A stretch of 64,000 nucleotides of DNA from Pseudonocardia asaccharolytica DSM 44247 = NBRC 16224 (GCF_000423625.1 NZ_AUII01000013.1:1-64000); one strand, 5' to 3'; shown: positions 1-9,146, counted from the stretch's first letter. Notes: a model not told the origin generated them from the letters alone. Numbers and translations: made by a program.

Positions 1-353
1 TGGACAGGCAGGTGCCGGCCGATCTTGACGTACACCTGGTCTGCGACAACTACAGCACCCACAAGGCGCCCGTGGTCCGTGCCTGGCTGGAGCGCCATCC
101 GCGCTTCCACCTGCACTTCACCCCGACCTACTCGTCCTGGCTCAACCAGGTCGAACGCTGGTTCGGGCTGCTGACCGACCAACGGCTCCGCCGCGGGGTC
201 CACAAGAACCTCCAAGCCCTCGAACGCGACATCCGGGAGTGGATCCAGAGCTGGAACGACAACCCCCGGCCCTTCGCCTGGACCAAGACCGCGGACGAGA
301 TCCTCGAACGACTCGCCGCATATCTTGACCGGATTCCTGGCGCGACTCACTAG
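1..353 (+). CDS. IS630-family transposase, C-terminal part (cut by window edge)
   Basis: The frame is open from the first bases of the window, so the start lies upstream. The visible 113 or so residues hold the second half of an IS630/Tc1-type DDE domain: a CDNYSTHK segment carrying the second Asp and a SWLNQVERWF segment carrying the final Glu. The TAG stop overlaps the TAG stop of the convergent SnoaL-like gene by three bases. This suggests that the insertion or a later deletion ended exactly at that gene. Whether the whole element is intact cannot be seen. Confidence 0.8.
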   Translation, partial: DRQVPADLDVHLVCDNYSTHKAPVVRAWLERHPRFHLHFTPTYSSWLNQVERWFGLLTDQRLRRGVHKNLQALERDIREWIQSWNDNPRPFAWTKTADEILERLAAYLDRIPGATH

Positions 354-742
354 GCCGACGTGTCGACGATCTTCCAGTACGAGTCCTTGCGGACGACCTT
401 GCCGTCGCGGAACTCCCAGTGGTCGCATCCGCGCACACGCACCTGCCGACCATCGAGTGTCGTGCCGGTGAGAAGCCATTCGGACACACCGAGATCGCCG
501 CTGACCCAGTGCCGGTCATCGCCGTAGTGGACATCAGGCAATCCCTTGAAGCGAGTGGCCAGGCCCTCCCGAACCGCCGCCTTGCCGGTGAGTCGCCGGC
601 CCCAGGGTTCGGGTCCCCTCGGCATGTCCAGCGAACAGTCCTCGGCGAAGAACTCCATGATCGCGTCCAGATCGTGCGCGTTGAACGCGTCCGCGATCGC
701 CTTCAACGTCTCGACCGAGGCCCCGGCCCGATCTGCCATCAT
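350..742 (-). CDS. SnoaL-like (NTF2-fold) protein
   Basis: A 130-residue protein of the SnoaL/NTF2-like superfamily. Its N-terminal helix (ETLKAIADAFNAHDLDAIMEF) is followed by the FAEDCSLDMPRG strand and a C-terminal WEFRDGKVVRKDSYWKIVD segment typical of the family. Family members are small dimeric enzymes or binding proteins (polyketide cyclases, isomerases, limonene epoxide hydrolase-like); the substrate here is unknown. The start is placed at ATG 742 because GGGGGAGG lies 5 bases upstream. An in-frame start 72 bases further upstream would add a low-complexity tail and is less likely. The gene stands alone, facing the transposase end. Confidence 0.75.
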   Translation of the reverse strand: MMADRAGASVETLKAIADAFNAHDLDAIMEFFAEDCSLDMPRGPEPWGRRLTGKAAVREGLATRFKGLPDVHYGDDRHWVSGDLGVSEWLLTGTTLDGRQVRVRGCDHWEFRDGKVVRKDSYWKIVDTSA

Positions 743-885
743 CAGTCCTCCCCCGTGCTTCCGGTCACCGGTCGCGTCAGGGAGGGTACGCCCGTTCCCA
801 CCCATGCCCGGCAACGCTTCCGGCCGCGTTCACCCGGCCTGCCCGAGCCACCCCTGCACGATCGACGGCCGCGGGCGCGTGCTCG

Positions 886-1119
886 CGCATCGCCCACGTC
901 GACCTCGTGCCGGTCGCCCGGCTCCCGGCCACCGCGCACCTCGCCCCGATCCGGGGCGAGCGCGCCGTGCTACTCGACGGGCACACCGCGCTCGCGTTCG
1001 ACCACGACGCCATCGTCGCCCGCGCCGTGGCCTGGGCCCGGGACCTCTACCGGGAACGACCCGACCCGCGCGGACCGGGCGGCGACGAGTTCACCCTGCG
1101 GAACCTGGTCCCCCCGCCC
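886..1119 (+). pseudogene. Remnant of a NUDIX hydrolase / NrtR-like protein
   Basis: In this stretch the plus strand reads, with no convincing start, a segment RIAHVDLVPV, then LAFDHDAIVARAVAWARDL, then DEFTLRNLV. In NUDIX proteins related to NrtR, such an AFDHDxIVxxA stretch and an FTLxxL stretch follow the NUDIX box. The box itself (GX5EX7REUXEEXGU) is missing and the frame runs on into the antisense of the next gene. I read it as a 3' piece of a decayed gene. It fills most of the otherwise empty space between 743 and 1130. Confidence 0.35.
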
Positions 1120-1130
1120 GCGGGCTCGGC

Positions 1131-1616
1131 TCAGCCCGCCGTCGGGCGGAGGGCGACCAGCGGGAGCTGCTCGACCATCCGCCGCCGAGCCTCGACCGAC
1201 CCGTCGTAGCGCCATCCGAGCAGCCACGACAGGATGCGCCGCAGGATCGGGCCGATCGGCCGGTTGCGGCGCTCGTAGTCGGCGAACACCGCGACGGCCT
1301 CCTCCGGACCCAACCGGCGGTGGTCGGCGGCGAACGTCGACCCGCCGACGGTGATCTCCGCCGCCCCGCCGGCGTCGAGGTTGCGCAGCCAGTCCGCGCG
1401 CGGACCGAACCCCGACACGACCACGAACTCGGGAATCCGCCGGTCACAGCCCACGACCTCGAGAACGGTGGAATAGCGCTTACCGCTGCGCCGCCCCACG
1501 TGGGTCAGCCGCAGGAACCGACGACCCAGTACCCAGCCCATGCCGTGGTGGTAGAGCCGGTCCGGCAGCCGGAACGCGACCCGCAGCCACGACGGCACGG
1601 CCGGTGCGCTGGTCAC
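1131..1616 (-). CDS. Nitroreductase-family deazaflavin (F420)-dependent oxidoreductase
   Basis: A 161-residue protein of the Ddn/FDOR split-barrel family. It shows the family pattern: an N-terminal amphipathic helix, RFLRLTHVGRRSGKRYSTVLEVV (the first beta strands with the conserved GRRSG turn), FVVVSGFGPRADWLRNLDA, and the EITVGG strand. Such enzymes reduce substrates with F420H2 or act as quinone reductases. Its ATG overlaps by 4 bases the stop of the acyl-CoA ligase that precedes it on the minus strand, so the two genes are co-transcribed and probably translationally coupled. The substrate is not evident. Confidence 0.85.
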   Translation of the reverse strand: MTSAPAVPSWLRVAFRLPDRLYHHGMGWVLGRRFLRLTHVGRRSGKRYSTVLEVVGCDRRIPEFVVVSGFGPRADWLRNLDAGGAAEITVGGSTFAADHRRLGPEEAVAVFADYERRNRPIGPILRRILSWLLGWRYDGSVEARRRMVEQLPLVALRPTAG

Positions 1617-3103
1617 GCTCGCCTCCGCTCCGGGCCGTCCGGTTCGCGCAGCTCCCGATGGGAGATCTTGCCGCTCGGGGTGAGCGGCAGCGCCTCCCGC
1701 AGGTGGATCCGGGCCGGGATCTTGTAGGCGGCGATCCGGGTGCGCAGGAACGCGACGAGCTCGTCCGGATCCACGGTGCGACCGCGACGCGGGACGACGA
1801 ACGCGACGGGCACCTGGCCCTCGTCCGGGTCGGGGGCGGCGATCACCGCGGACATCGCGACGGCGGGGTGCTCGTCCAGCGCCGCCTCCACCTCACCGGG
1901 GGTGATCTTCGACGTGCGCCGCACGATGACGTCCTTGAGCCGCCCGGTGAACCACCAGACACCGGCGGCGTCCCGCCTGCCGGTGTCCCCGGTGCGCAGC
2001 CAGCCCCTGTCCAGCGTCGCCGCGGTGAGCGCCGGGTCCTCCCAGTACCCCGCCATGAGCATCGGGCCCCGCACCAGCAGCTCACCGGTTTCCGGGTCGG
2101 ACCGCACCTCGGCGCCGCCCACCGGGTGCCCGATGCAGCCGTCGCGCTCGAGGTGTGGCTCGCGCACCACGGTGAGCCAGATGGCCTCGGTCATCCCCCA
2201 GCCCACCGCGATCGGCAGCCCGGCCACCTCCAGGAAGTCCTTCTGCAGCCGGGCCGGGACGGTGTCGCCGCCGGTGTAGACCCCGCGCAGCGACGAGAAC
2301 CAGTCCCGCGTCGCCCCGGGCGCGCGCACCACCTGGGCGAGCACGTCGATGTGCGTGCAGACCAGCGTCGGCCGGTGCTCACGCAGCGCGGCGACATAGC
2401 GCGCGACGTCGAAACCGTCGTACAGCGCCACCGTCCCGCCGGCCAGCAGCGTGGTGAGCGTTCCGATGAAGCCGCTCACGTGCACCAGCGGCTCGAACAC
2501 CTGCGTCACGTCGCCGGCCCGCACGTCGCCGAGCGCCTCCGAGGTGCTGGTCAGCATCGCCAGCGCCGAGGCGTGGCTGTGCACGACGCCCTTGGGCACA
2601 CCCGACGAGCCGGAGGTGAAGAACAGGACCGCGGGCCGGTCGGGCGCGACGGTGGTCCCGGGCCGGCCCGGCGTGGCCAGCAGCGGCGCGAAGGGCTCGT
2701 GGGCCTGCGCGTCGCCCACCACGAGCACCCGGGTCCCGGCGAGGGCCGCGGGATCGACCTGGGCGAGCCGGTCCAGCCGATCCGCATGCACCACGATCCA
2801 GCGGGGACGCGCCCGCCGCAGCGCCCGCTCGACCTCCGGCGGCGCGTACCGCGAGTTCAGCGGCGCGGCCACCGCTCCGGACGCGAAGCAGGCGAGGTAG
2901 CTCGCCACCGCCTCCGGGCCGTTCGGCAGGAAGATCGCGACCCGTTCGCCGGCGAGACCGTCGGCGGCCATCGCGGCCGCGAGCCCGTCGACCGAGGCGG
3001 CCAGCTCCCGATAGCTCCATCGCCTGCCCGCGTGCACCAGCGCGGTCCGCCCGTCATCCGCATGCCGGTGTGGGGCGAGCAGCCGGTCCAGTGATCGCTG
3101 CAT
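1613..3103 (-). CDS. Class I adenylate-forming acyl/aryl-CoA ligase
   Basis: A 496-residue AMP-binding enzyme of full family length. Motifs in order: the P-loop FTSGSSGVPKGVVHSH near residue 170, GWGMTEA near 300, the ATP-binding Asp in LRTGDTGRRD near 370, the hinge region GRLKDVIVRRTSKI, and the C-terminal PLTPSGKISHREL with the catalytic lysine. It activates a carboxylic acid to an acyl adenylate and then to a CoA thioester. The acid cannot be told from sequence alone. It is the first gene of a two-gene minus-strand operon with the F420-type reductase, which suggests a lipid- or aromatic-acid-related step. Confidence 0.9.
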   Translation of the reverse strand: MQRSLDRLLAPHRHADDGRTALVHAGRRWSYRELAASVDGLAAAMAADGLAGERVAIFLPNGPEAVASYLACFASGAVAAPLNSRYAPPEVERALRRARPRWIVVHADRLDRLAQVDPAALAGTRVLVVGDAQAHEPFAPLLATPGRPGTTVAPDRPAVLFFTSGSSGVPKGVVHSHASALAMLTSTSEALGDVRAGDVTQVFEPLVHVSGFIGTLTTLLAGGTVALYDGFDVARYVAALREHRPTLVCTHIDVLAQVVRAPGATRDWFSSLRGVYTGGDTVPARLQKDFLEVAGLPIAVGWGMTEAIWLTVVREPHLERDGCIGHPVGGAEVRSDPETGELLVRGPMLMAGYWEDPALTAATLDRGWLRTGDTGRRDAAGVWWFTGRLKDVIVRRTSKITPGEVEAALDEHPAVAMSAVIAAPDPDEGQVPVAFVVPRRGRTVDPDELVAFLRTRIAAYKIPARIHLREALPLTPSGKISHRELREPDGPERRRA

Positions 3104-3176
3104 CCGGCCAGTGTCCCAAGCACAGCCAGCTCGCGGAACCGGCGGATGCCGGAGATTCGCCGCCGGCAGGCCTCGA

Positions 3177-3419
3177 TCAGCTGACCGCGACGACGTGCAG
3201 GACGCTCTCGAGGTGCCGGAAATCGCCGGCGTTGCGCGTGGCCAGGCTCAGCCCGTGCCGCTCGGCCGTCGCGGCGATCAGCAGGTCGAGCCGACGCGGT
3301 CGCGGATCACGCCCCGCGCTCCGGAGGATGTTGGCCAGCAGCCCGTAGGACTGCGCCACCGTGCTGTCGAGCAGGACCCGCCGACCCCCGGGCGCCGTCA
3401 CCGCGACCGCGGCTCCCAC
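3177..3419 (-). pseudogene. VapC-like PIN-domain toxin, N-terminus missing
   Basis: The reading frame gives only the C-terminal half of a PIN-domain ribonuclease: an SYGLLANILRSAGR helix, RRLDLLIAATAERHG with the central Asp, and SLATRNAGDFRHLE with the last acidic residue. The first 50-60 residues of a VapC (the opening LDTSxL strand with the first catalytic Asp) are absent. A GTG at 3401 would give VTAPGGRRVLLD and overlaps the end of the antitoxin frame, so a deletion seems to have joined the toxin's second half to its start region. A functional toxin is unlikely. Confidence 0.65.
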
Positions 3420-3747
3420 GGGTTGACCGGCGCTCGATCACCGTCGTCGAACGCCTCGGCCGCCTCGGCCATGTCCCGCTCCCAGAGCGCGGGATCCGGA
3501 CTGAGCGCGTCGTCGGCAAGGAGTTGGTCGACCACGACAGCGGGAACGAGGCGCGGACGTGCCGCCCCTCCCGCTGATGCGGCACGAGGTCGGCGATCGC
3601 CCGCCCGTGCACCGTCACGGTGAACGACTCGCCCTCCGCCACCCGGCTCATGATCTCTGCGTTGTTGTTGCGCAGCTCGGATTGCCTGATGGTCTCGCCC
3701 GCGGCGAGAGAATAGCTATCAGATAGCGAAAACGCTACGAGCTGCAC
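3398..3747 (-). pseudogene. Phd/YefM-type antitoxin, frameshifted
   Basis: The N-terminal part (TIRQSELRNNNAEIMSRV, then GESFTVTVHGRAIADLVPH) is a clear Phd/YefM DNA-binding domain. Near 3555 the good reading leaves this frame and continues in another one as VVVDQLLADDALSPDPALWE and DDGDRAPVNPWEPR, the expected toxin-binding tail ending at the TGA at 3398-3400. One frameshift therefore splits the gene. It lies directly upstream of the VapC fragment, as in an intact module. A perfect 13-bp palindrome lies at 3715-3727, near or inside the start region. The translation start (GTG 3747 or later) is uncertain. Confidence 0.6.
3715..3727. promoter_or_regulatory. Palindrome, possible antitoxin operator
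   Basis: GCTATC-A-GATAGC is a perfect inverted repeat with a one-base centre, placed at the 5' end of the Phd-like frame. Phd/YefM antitoxins repress their own operons through short palindromes in this position. Role inferred from place and symmetry only. Confidence 0.4.
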
Positions 3748-3768
3748 GGCGCGATGGCATGGCTGCGT

Positions 3769-4212
3769 TCAGCCGCCGCGCCGCATCCGCAACGCCAGGG
3801 CGGTGGTGATCACCAGCACGATGGTGCCGACGGACTCGACGACGAGTGTCGTCGGGACCAGCTGGTTGCCGAGCTGCTCGCGAACCCCGAGCAACCCGAC
3901 GGTCAGCGCGAGCACCAACCCGAGCAGCGTGCCCACCATGAGCAGCAGGCTCAGCACGCATGCCACGGGCAGGAACCGCCGCGGGGCGCCGACCATCGCG
4001 ATCGCCAGGACGAGCGCGCCGATCGCGTTGACCACGAACAGGGCACCGACGAGGCCACTGAACCCGTGGAAGACGAGATAGAGGTGGATCCCGCCCATCG
4101 CCAGCAGCAGCAGGGCGCTCAGCACCCGCCAGGGCATCAGCGAGCGCTGCCAACCGTGGCCGACGCCCACAGCGCCCGGATCGCTCGAACCGACTGCCCC
4201 AGAGCTACCCAT
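3769..4212 (-). CDS. Small integral membrane protein, four predicted helices
   Basis: A 147-residue protein with four hydrophobic segments: LSALLLLAMGGIHLYLVF, VGALFVVNAIGALVLAIAMV, LPVACVLSLLLMVGTLLGLV and VESVGTIVLVITTALAL. A basic RMRRGG tail follows. ATG 4212 is chosen because GGGGAGG lies 8 bases upstream; the longer open frame above it belongs to an unrelated transposase remnant. Similar small four-helix proteins are common and uncharacterised in Actinobacteria. No enzymatic motif is visible. Confidence 0.65.
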   Translation of the reverse strand: MGSSGAVGSSDPGAVGVGHGWQRSLMPWRVLSALLLLAMGGIHLYLVFHGFSGLVGALFVVNAIGALVLAIAMVGAPRRFLPVACVLSLLLMVGTLLGLVLALTVGLLGVREQLGNQLVPTTLVVESVGTIVLVITTALALRMRRGG

Positions 4213-4341
4213 GTCCGCACCTCCCCGAATCCGCGGCCGCACCTCTGGCGGACCATCGTCCTGAGAACGAGCATCAGTCAAGACCTGCAGAACGGGATTC
4301 CCGTGTTGCGAGATGTCGAGAATCCTCGGGTAGGTACGTCG

Positions 4342-4434
4342 TGACTCGTCGTCCGCGTCAGCCCGGGCCATCCAGTTTCGCAGGCATGACTCGGAGATCG
4401 ATAGATCTTTCGCGACCGCAGACACGGTGTGTCA
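4342..4434 (-). pseudogene. Remnant of IS3-family OrfA (helix-turn-helix)
   Basis: About 30 residues reading TVSAVAKDLSISESCLRNWM match the helix-turn-helix of IS3-type OrfA transposase subunits (V-A-x-DLG-xSESxLRNW). Nothing else of the IS element is recognisable on either side. From 4435 to 4572 I see no gene and no convincing IS end. Confidence 0.5.
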
Positions 4435-4572
4435 CACCCGTCCGGGGCCGAAGGCGGAGAGAGTGGGTGGACACCACCCTGAGTTGATGAGTTCTTTGCC
4501 CAGGGGTAGGCCATATCAACTAGGGGGAGGTCCTCGTGGGACGAGGCCGGCCGAGCGACGGTCTGTGAGCGG

Positions 4573-5294
4573 TTGAGCGGTGCGCCCGACGAACTCAACC
4601 AACGGTTCGGCGGCCTGCCCAGCCCCCGCGAGGCACGGGACAGCTGGGACGACATCTGGCACCTGGAGGCGCACCACTCGACCGCACTGGAGGGCAACAC
4701 GCTCGCGCTGCGTGAGGTCGAGACCCTGCTGGACCGACGGGTCGCTGATGACGCTGACGGAGGTTCGCCACGTTCACCGGGTCGCGATGACGCCGGTGGC
4801 AGGTCGCCCCGCACCCCGAGGCGACCGATCGGGAGGGACCGGGCAACTTCCGCGAGCACGACATCCAGCCGTTCGCCGGCATGCCGCCACCGCCGTGGCC
4901 GCTGGTCCCGTCGCTGCTAGGCGAATGGACCGAGGAGGTGTGCGCCGTCGGGGGCCGGATCCGGGCCGCCGACGATCTCGACCGCCCCGCGTACCTCACC
5001 ATCACGGAACGCGCCGACTCCGGGGACTACGGCGCGCTGGGCGCGCTCATCGCCCAGCGCCATGCACGACACCTCATGCGCTTCGTCGTACTCAATGTGG
5101 CCGGTCCCGCCCGGCTGGTGCCGCTGGCCGCTCTCGTCAGCGAAGACTTCAGCCTCGCGGCGCTGCGCCAAGCCGCCCAGCACGGCAGGTTGGACGCCGT
5201 CCAAGGAGCGGACGGAGGCTGGCGCAGCTCACGCAAGGCGCTCGACGCCTACCGCGCGACCAAACACCGACGACGACCGAAGGTCCAGCAGTGA
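4573..5294 (+). pseudogene. Fic-family protein, catalytic core deleted and frameshifted
   Basis: Three frames in a row carry pieces of one Fic protein. First comes HLEAHHSTALEGNTLALREV (Fic N-terminal domain, 4660-4720), then MTLTEVRHVHRVAMTPV (from about 4748). Last comes a long stretch from EGPGNFREHDIQPF (about 4830) to the C-terminal winged-helix tail RLDAVQGADGGWRSSRKALD. The reading passes straight from GGRIRAADDLDRP to AYLTITERADSGDYGALG. In intact relatives the HPFxDGNGR AMP-transfer motif lies between these parts. At least one internal deletion and two frame changes separate the pieces, so no AMPylation activity is expected. Confidence 0.7.
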
Positions 5295-5342
5295 TGACAG
5301 ACGGGAGCAGCCACAGCGATACGTCCGGTGCCGCCGACGACA

Positions 5343-6672
5343 TCACTCGGACCGGCACGGCCTCAGCGACGGCATGCCCGGTTGCCGCTCCGCCACGCCA
5401 CCCAGCAGGATCTCCGCGGCCCGCCAGCCGACCATCTGGGCGGAGACACTCGTCGCGGCGGCCGGGGCCCGGGGAAGCACCGCGGCGTCGGCGACGCGGA
5501 GGTTCGTCGTGCCGTGCACGCGAAACTCGTTGTCGACGACAGTGTCGACGACGCCGCCGGAGCCCGAGCCCATCGCACAGGTGCCGACCGGGTGGAAGAA
5601 GGAACCGAGCGCGGCCCGGACGAACTCCTCGATCGACGCCCTGTCGCGCACCGCGGTGCCCGGCATCAGCTCCGAGAGCCCGAAGGGGCGGAGTGGTCCG
5701 CGGCTCACGACGTCCCTGACCAACTCGACGGCGGCGACGAGCGGAGCGAGGTCGCGGGGGTCGCGGAGGTACCCGGGATCCAGGAGCGGTGCCGCCTGGG
5801 GCTCGGCGGGGTCGAGCGTCACGGTGCCGCGACTGTGTGGGTCGAGCAGACCGATCAGCGCGGTCGCGCCGTGCGGCGGCGGGGCGACAGCCGGGGGCAG
5901 GAAGGGTAGATGCCCGAACGCGACGATGAGGTTGCGGCCGCCGGCCCGCGGCTCGTGGTCCAGGAACAACATGGACTCGAAGAACTGGCGGTTCGGCGGC
6001 GCGACGGGTTCGGCGCAGGACCAGACGACCGGCAGGGCGGGATGGTCCTGCAGGTTGCGGCCCACCCCGGGCAGCGGGACGACCGGGGCGATGCCGCAGT
6101 CGTACAGGTGCTCGACGGGCCCGATGCCGGAGCGCAGGAGCAGGACGGGCGAGTCGACGGCGCCGGCGCAGAGCACGACCTCTCCGTTCACCGGCAGCTC
6201 CTCCGGCACGCCGGCGGTCGTGACGTGGAGGGCGCGGACCCGTCGGTTGTGCAGCACGAGACCCTCGACGGACGTGTCCGGGCGGACGTGCAGGTTGAGC
6301 CGGCCGACAAGGGGCCGCAGGTAGGACCGCGCGGCGTCGGCGCGGCGTCCCTCGTCGTCGATCGAGAGGTCGTACAGGCCCGCCCCGCGGGCACCGGGTG
6401 CACCCGCGTCGACGAACCGCGGGAAGCCCGCTTCCACGGCGGCGTCGACGAACGCCGAGCACAGCGCGTTCGGGTTCGGCGCGGTTCCGTTGCGGACCGG
6501 GCCGCCGCGCCCTCGCCCGGGTTCCGGGCCTCGGTGGTCCTCGATCTCGCGCAGGACGCGGGCCGCGTCCTGCGCCGTCCAGCCCCATGCCGCGACGTCC
6601 TCGACGAGCGGCGGTTGGTGGATCATCGCGTTGAGGCAGGTGGTGCCGCCGACGATGCGGCCTCCCGGATCG
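5343..6672 (-). pseudogene. GMC-family FAD oxidoreductase, N-terminus lost
   Basis: The frame codes for a glucose-methanol-choline oxidoreductase from the GRIVGGTTCLNAMI motif (PROSITE GMC signature 1 region) to the end. It includes VLCAGAVDSPVLLLRSGIGP (signature 2) and the C-terminal substrate domain with FHPVGTCAMG, where the catalytic His lies, and NLRVADAAVLP. What is missing is the first 70-80 residues with the GxGxxG FAD-binding fold, and no start or RBS precedes it. The frame begins exactly where the CoxL coding sequence ends, so a deletion joined two oxidoreductase genes. Confidence 0.75.
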
Positions 6673-9061
6673 CCCGCCACACCCGCTGAGGCGTACAGGG
6701 CATCGCGACATCGGTGACGCCGAGGTGCCGCAGCGCGTCGACGACCGCGTTCACGACCGCGGGCGTGGCGGCGATCGTCCCGGCCTCGCCCGCGCCCTTC
6801 ACCCCGAGCGGGTTGGTGGTCGCGGGGGTGACGGTCCGGCCAGTCGTGAAGGCGGGCAGGTCGGGGGCCGCGGGGATGGTGTAGTCGGCGAACGTCCCGG
6901 TGGTCATCGTCCCGGCCTCGTCGTGGACGACCTCCTCGTGCAGCGCCTGGCCGATGCCCTGGGCGAGGCCACCGTGCATCTGGCCGTCGACGATGACCGG
7001 GTTCACGACGACACCGACGTCGTCGACGCAGACATAGGACCTCAGGGTCACGCGACCGGTCTCGGTGTCGACCTCGGCGGCGGCCAGGTGGGTGCCGTGC
7101 GGGAAGGAGAAGTTCTGTGGGTCGAAGGTGGCATCGGCGTCGAGGGAGGGCTCGATGCCGTCGGGAAGGTCGTGCGCGGTGAACGTGGCGAAGGCGACCT
7201 CCTGGATGGCCACGCCCTTCGTCGTGCCGCGGACGGTGAAGCGACCCTGGGCGAACTCGACGTCGGAGGCGTCGGCCTCGAGCATGTGTGCGGCGATCCG
7301 GCGGGCCTTCTCGATCACCTTGTCCGCCGCGTGAACGGCGGCGATGGCACCGACGGCCAGCGAGCGGGAACCGTAGGTGTCCAGACCCTTGGCGGAGACC
7401 TGGGTGTCCCCGTGCAGCACCTCGACGTCCTCGAACGGGACGCCGAGCTGGTCGGCCATGATCTGGCTCCACGCGGTCACGTGGCCTTGGCCGTGCGGGG
7501 AGGTGCCGGTGACGACCTCGACCTTGCCGGTGGGCAGCATCCGGACCGTGGCGTGCTCCCAACCACCGGAGCCGAACGCGAGCTGCCCGAGCAGCCGGGA
7601 CGGCGCGATGCCGCACATCTCGGTGAAGGTGGAGATGCCGATGCCCAGCTGGACCGGGTCGCCTTCGGCGCGGCGGCGGGTCTGCTCGGCACGCAGGCCG
7701 TCATAGTCGAAGAGCCGGACGGCCTCGTCGGTGGCGGCCTCGTAGTTGCCGCTGTCGTAGGTCAGGCCGGCGACGGTGGTGAACGGGAACTCGTCGTGGT
7801 TGATCCAGTTGCGGCGGCGCAGTTCCAGCGGGTCCATGCCGAGCTCGGCGGCCAGTTCGTCCATCATCCGCTCGATACCGAACGTGGCCTCCGGCCGCCC
7901 CGCGCCGCGGTAGGCGTCGGTGACGGTCTTGGTGGTGTAGACGTTGGTGCAGGCGAAGCGGTAGGCCGCGAACTTGTAGATGGCGTTGAACATGAACGCG
8001 CCGAGGATCGGGACCCCGGGCCCCAGGAGAGCGTTGTAGGCGCCCATGTCGGCGAGCAGGTCGACACGCAGCGCGACGACCGTGCCGTCGCGCCGGGCCG
8101 CGAGCGTCAGGTCCTGGATCTGGTCACGGCCGTGGTGGGCGGTGAGCATGCACTCCGAGCGGGTCTCGGTCCACTTGACCGGGACGCCGAGCCGGCGTGC
8201 CACCAGCACCGCGACGACGTCCTCGGGTAGCACGCCGAACTTTCCGCCGAACCCCCCGCCGACGTCGGGCGCGATGACGCGTAGCTTGTGCTCGGGCAGC
8301 CCGAGGGTCAGGGCGAGCATGATCCGGAGAATGTGCGGGATCTGGGTCGCCGCCCACAGCACGAGCTGCTCCCCGGTCGGGTCGACGACGCACGAGCGCG
8401 GTTCCATGAACGCTGTCGCGACGCGCTGCTGGCGGAACCGCCGCTTGACGACCACCTGCTCGGGGTCGTCGCGCGCCGCGGCGATCGCCTCGTCGGCGCT
8501 GCCTCCGGTGCCCGCCGCGCCGGAGTCGAACACCCAGGTCGCGTTGCGGTTGCTACCGAGGTCCGGGTGGACGAGCGGCGCGCCGTCCCGCAGGGCCTGC
8601 TCCATGTCGAGGACCGGCTCGAGGGGTTCGTAGTCCACCTCGACGGCATCAGCGGCGTCCCGCGCCTCGGCCGGTGTCCTGGCCACCACGACCGCCACCC
8701 CCTCACCGGCGAACCGCACGGTGTCCACGGCCAGCGGCGGGCGCTGCGGCGTGGCCATGTCCGGCGTGATCGGCCAGGCGGTGGGCAGCGTGATGCCCTC
8801 GGCGCCGAGATCCGCGGCGGTGAACACGCCCACCACGCCGGGCATCGCCCGCGCCTCGTCCAGCGCGATGCCGGTGATGCGCGCGTGCGCGAACGGGCTG
8901 CGCACGAACGCGAGATGGAGCAGACCCGGCAGGACGACGGCGTCCGTGTAGCGGGATCGCCCGGTGATGAGTCGGGCGTCCTCCTTGCGCGTCCGCGCAC
9001 GGCCGATCTCGGTCCGGGTGGGCGCGGCCAGCTGCTCGGCAGGGTCGTGGGTGGTGGTCAT
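6623..9061 (-). CDS. CoxL-type molybdopterin hydroxylase large subunit, end replaced by fusion
   Basis: An 812-residue protein of the xanthine dehydrogenase/CO dehydrogenase large-subunit family. Motifs: N-terminal RKEDARLITGRSRYTDAVV; APDVGGGFGGKFG; AYRGAGRPEATF (the form II type, not the AYxCSFR of true CO dehydrogenase); HGQGHVTAWSQIMADQLG; and GVKGAGEAGTIAATP with the catalytic Glu. The natural family ending TPQRVWRAIREA is reached at about 6660. The last 11 residues (ASSAAPPASTR) are out-of-frame GMC DNA. No medium (FAD) or small (2Fe-2S) subunit gene is nearby. It is transcribed away from the MFS gene across a palindrome-rich promoter. The likely role is hydroxylation of an N-heterocycle or aromatic. 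Confidence 0.85.
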   Translation of the reverse strand: MTTTHDPAEQLAAPTRTEIGRARTRKEDARLITGRSRYTDAVVLPGLLHLAFVRSPFAHARITGIALDEARAMPGVVGVFTAADLGAEGITLPTAWPITPDMATPQRPPLAVDTVRFAGEGVAVVVARTPAEARDAADAVEVDYEPLEPVLDMEQALRDGAPLVHPDLGSNRNATWVFDSGAAGTGGSADEAIAAARDDPEQVVVKRRFRQQRVATAFMEPRSCVVDPTGEQLVLWAATQIPHILRIMLALTLGLPEHKLRVIAPDVGGGFGGKFGVLPEDVVAVLVARRLGVPVKWTETRSECMLTAHHGRDQIQDLTLAARRDGTVVALRVDLLADMGAYNALLGPGVPILGAFMFNAIYKFAAYRFACTNVYTTKTVTDAYRGAGRPEATFGIERMMDELAAELGMDPLELRRRNWINHDEFPFTTVAGLTYDSGNYEAATDEAVRLFDYDGLRAEQTRRRAEGDPVQLGIGISTFTEMCGIAPSRLLGQLAFGSGGWEHATVRMLPTGKVEVVTGTSPHGQGHVTAWSQIMADQLGVPFEDVEVLHGDTQVSAKGLDTYGSRSLAVGAIAAVHAADKVIEKARRIAAHMLEADASDVEFAQGRFTVRGTTKGVAIQEVAFATFTAHDLPDGIEPSLDADATFDPQNFSFPHGTHLAAAEVDTETGRVTLRSYVCVDDVGVVVNPVIVDGQMHGGLAQGIGQALHEEVVHDEAGTMTTGTFADYTIPAAPDLPAFTTGRTVTPATTNPLGVKGAGEAGTIAATPAVVNAVVDALRHLGVTDVAMPCTPQRVWRAIREAASSAAPPASTR

Positions 9062-9146
9062 CGGCGACCGGTCCTCTCGGCGTCGGGCGGCCGGAGCGCT
9101 CGGGGCGTCCGTAGGCCAGGAGCCTGCCGCCGCGGACCGTGCGCTG

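Noticed and set aside
1604-3094. 496-codon plus-strand frame over the acyl-CoA ligase
   Set aside because: Mirror of the real minus-strand gene, whose motifs are complete; composition is that of a shadow.
5149-7616. Very long minus-strand frames joining coxL and GMC regions as one protein
   Set aside because: The part over coxL (above about 6672) is out of frame with the CoxL protein and reads as Arg/Gly/Pro-rich shadow; only the GMC part is meaningful.
6623-9061. True CO dehydrogenase (CoxL form I)
   Set aside because: The active-site loop is AYRGAGR, not the AYxCSFR of form I, and no coxM or coxS gene is present.
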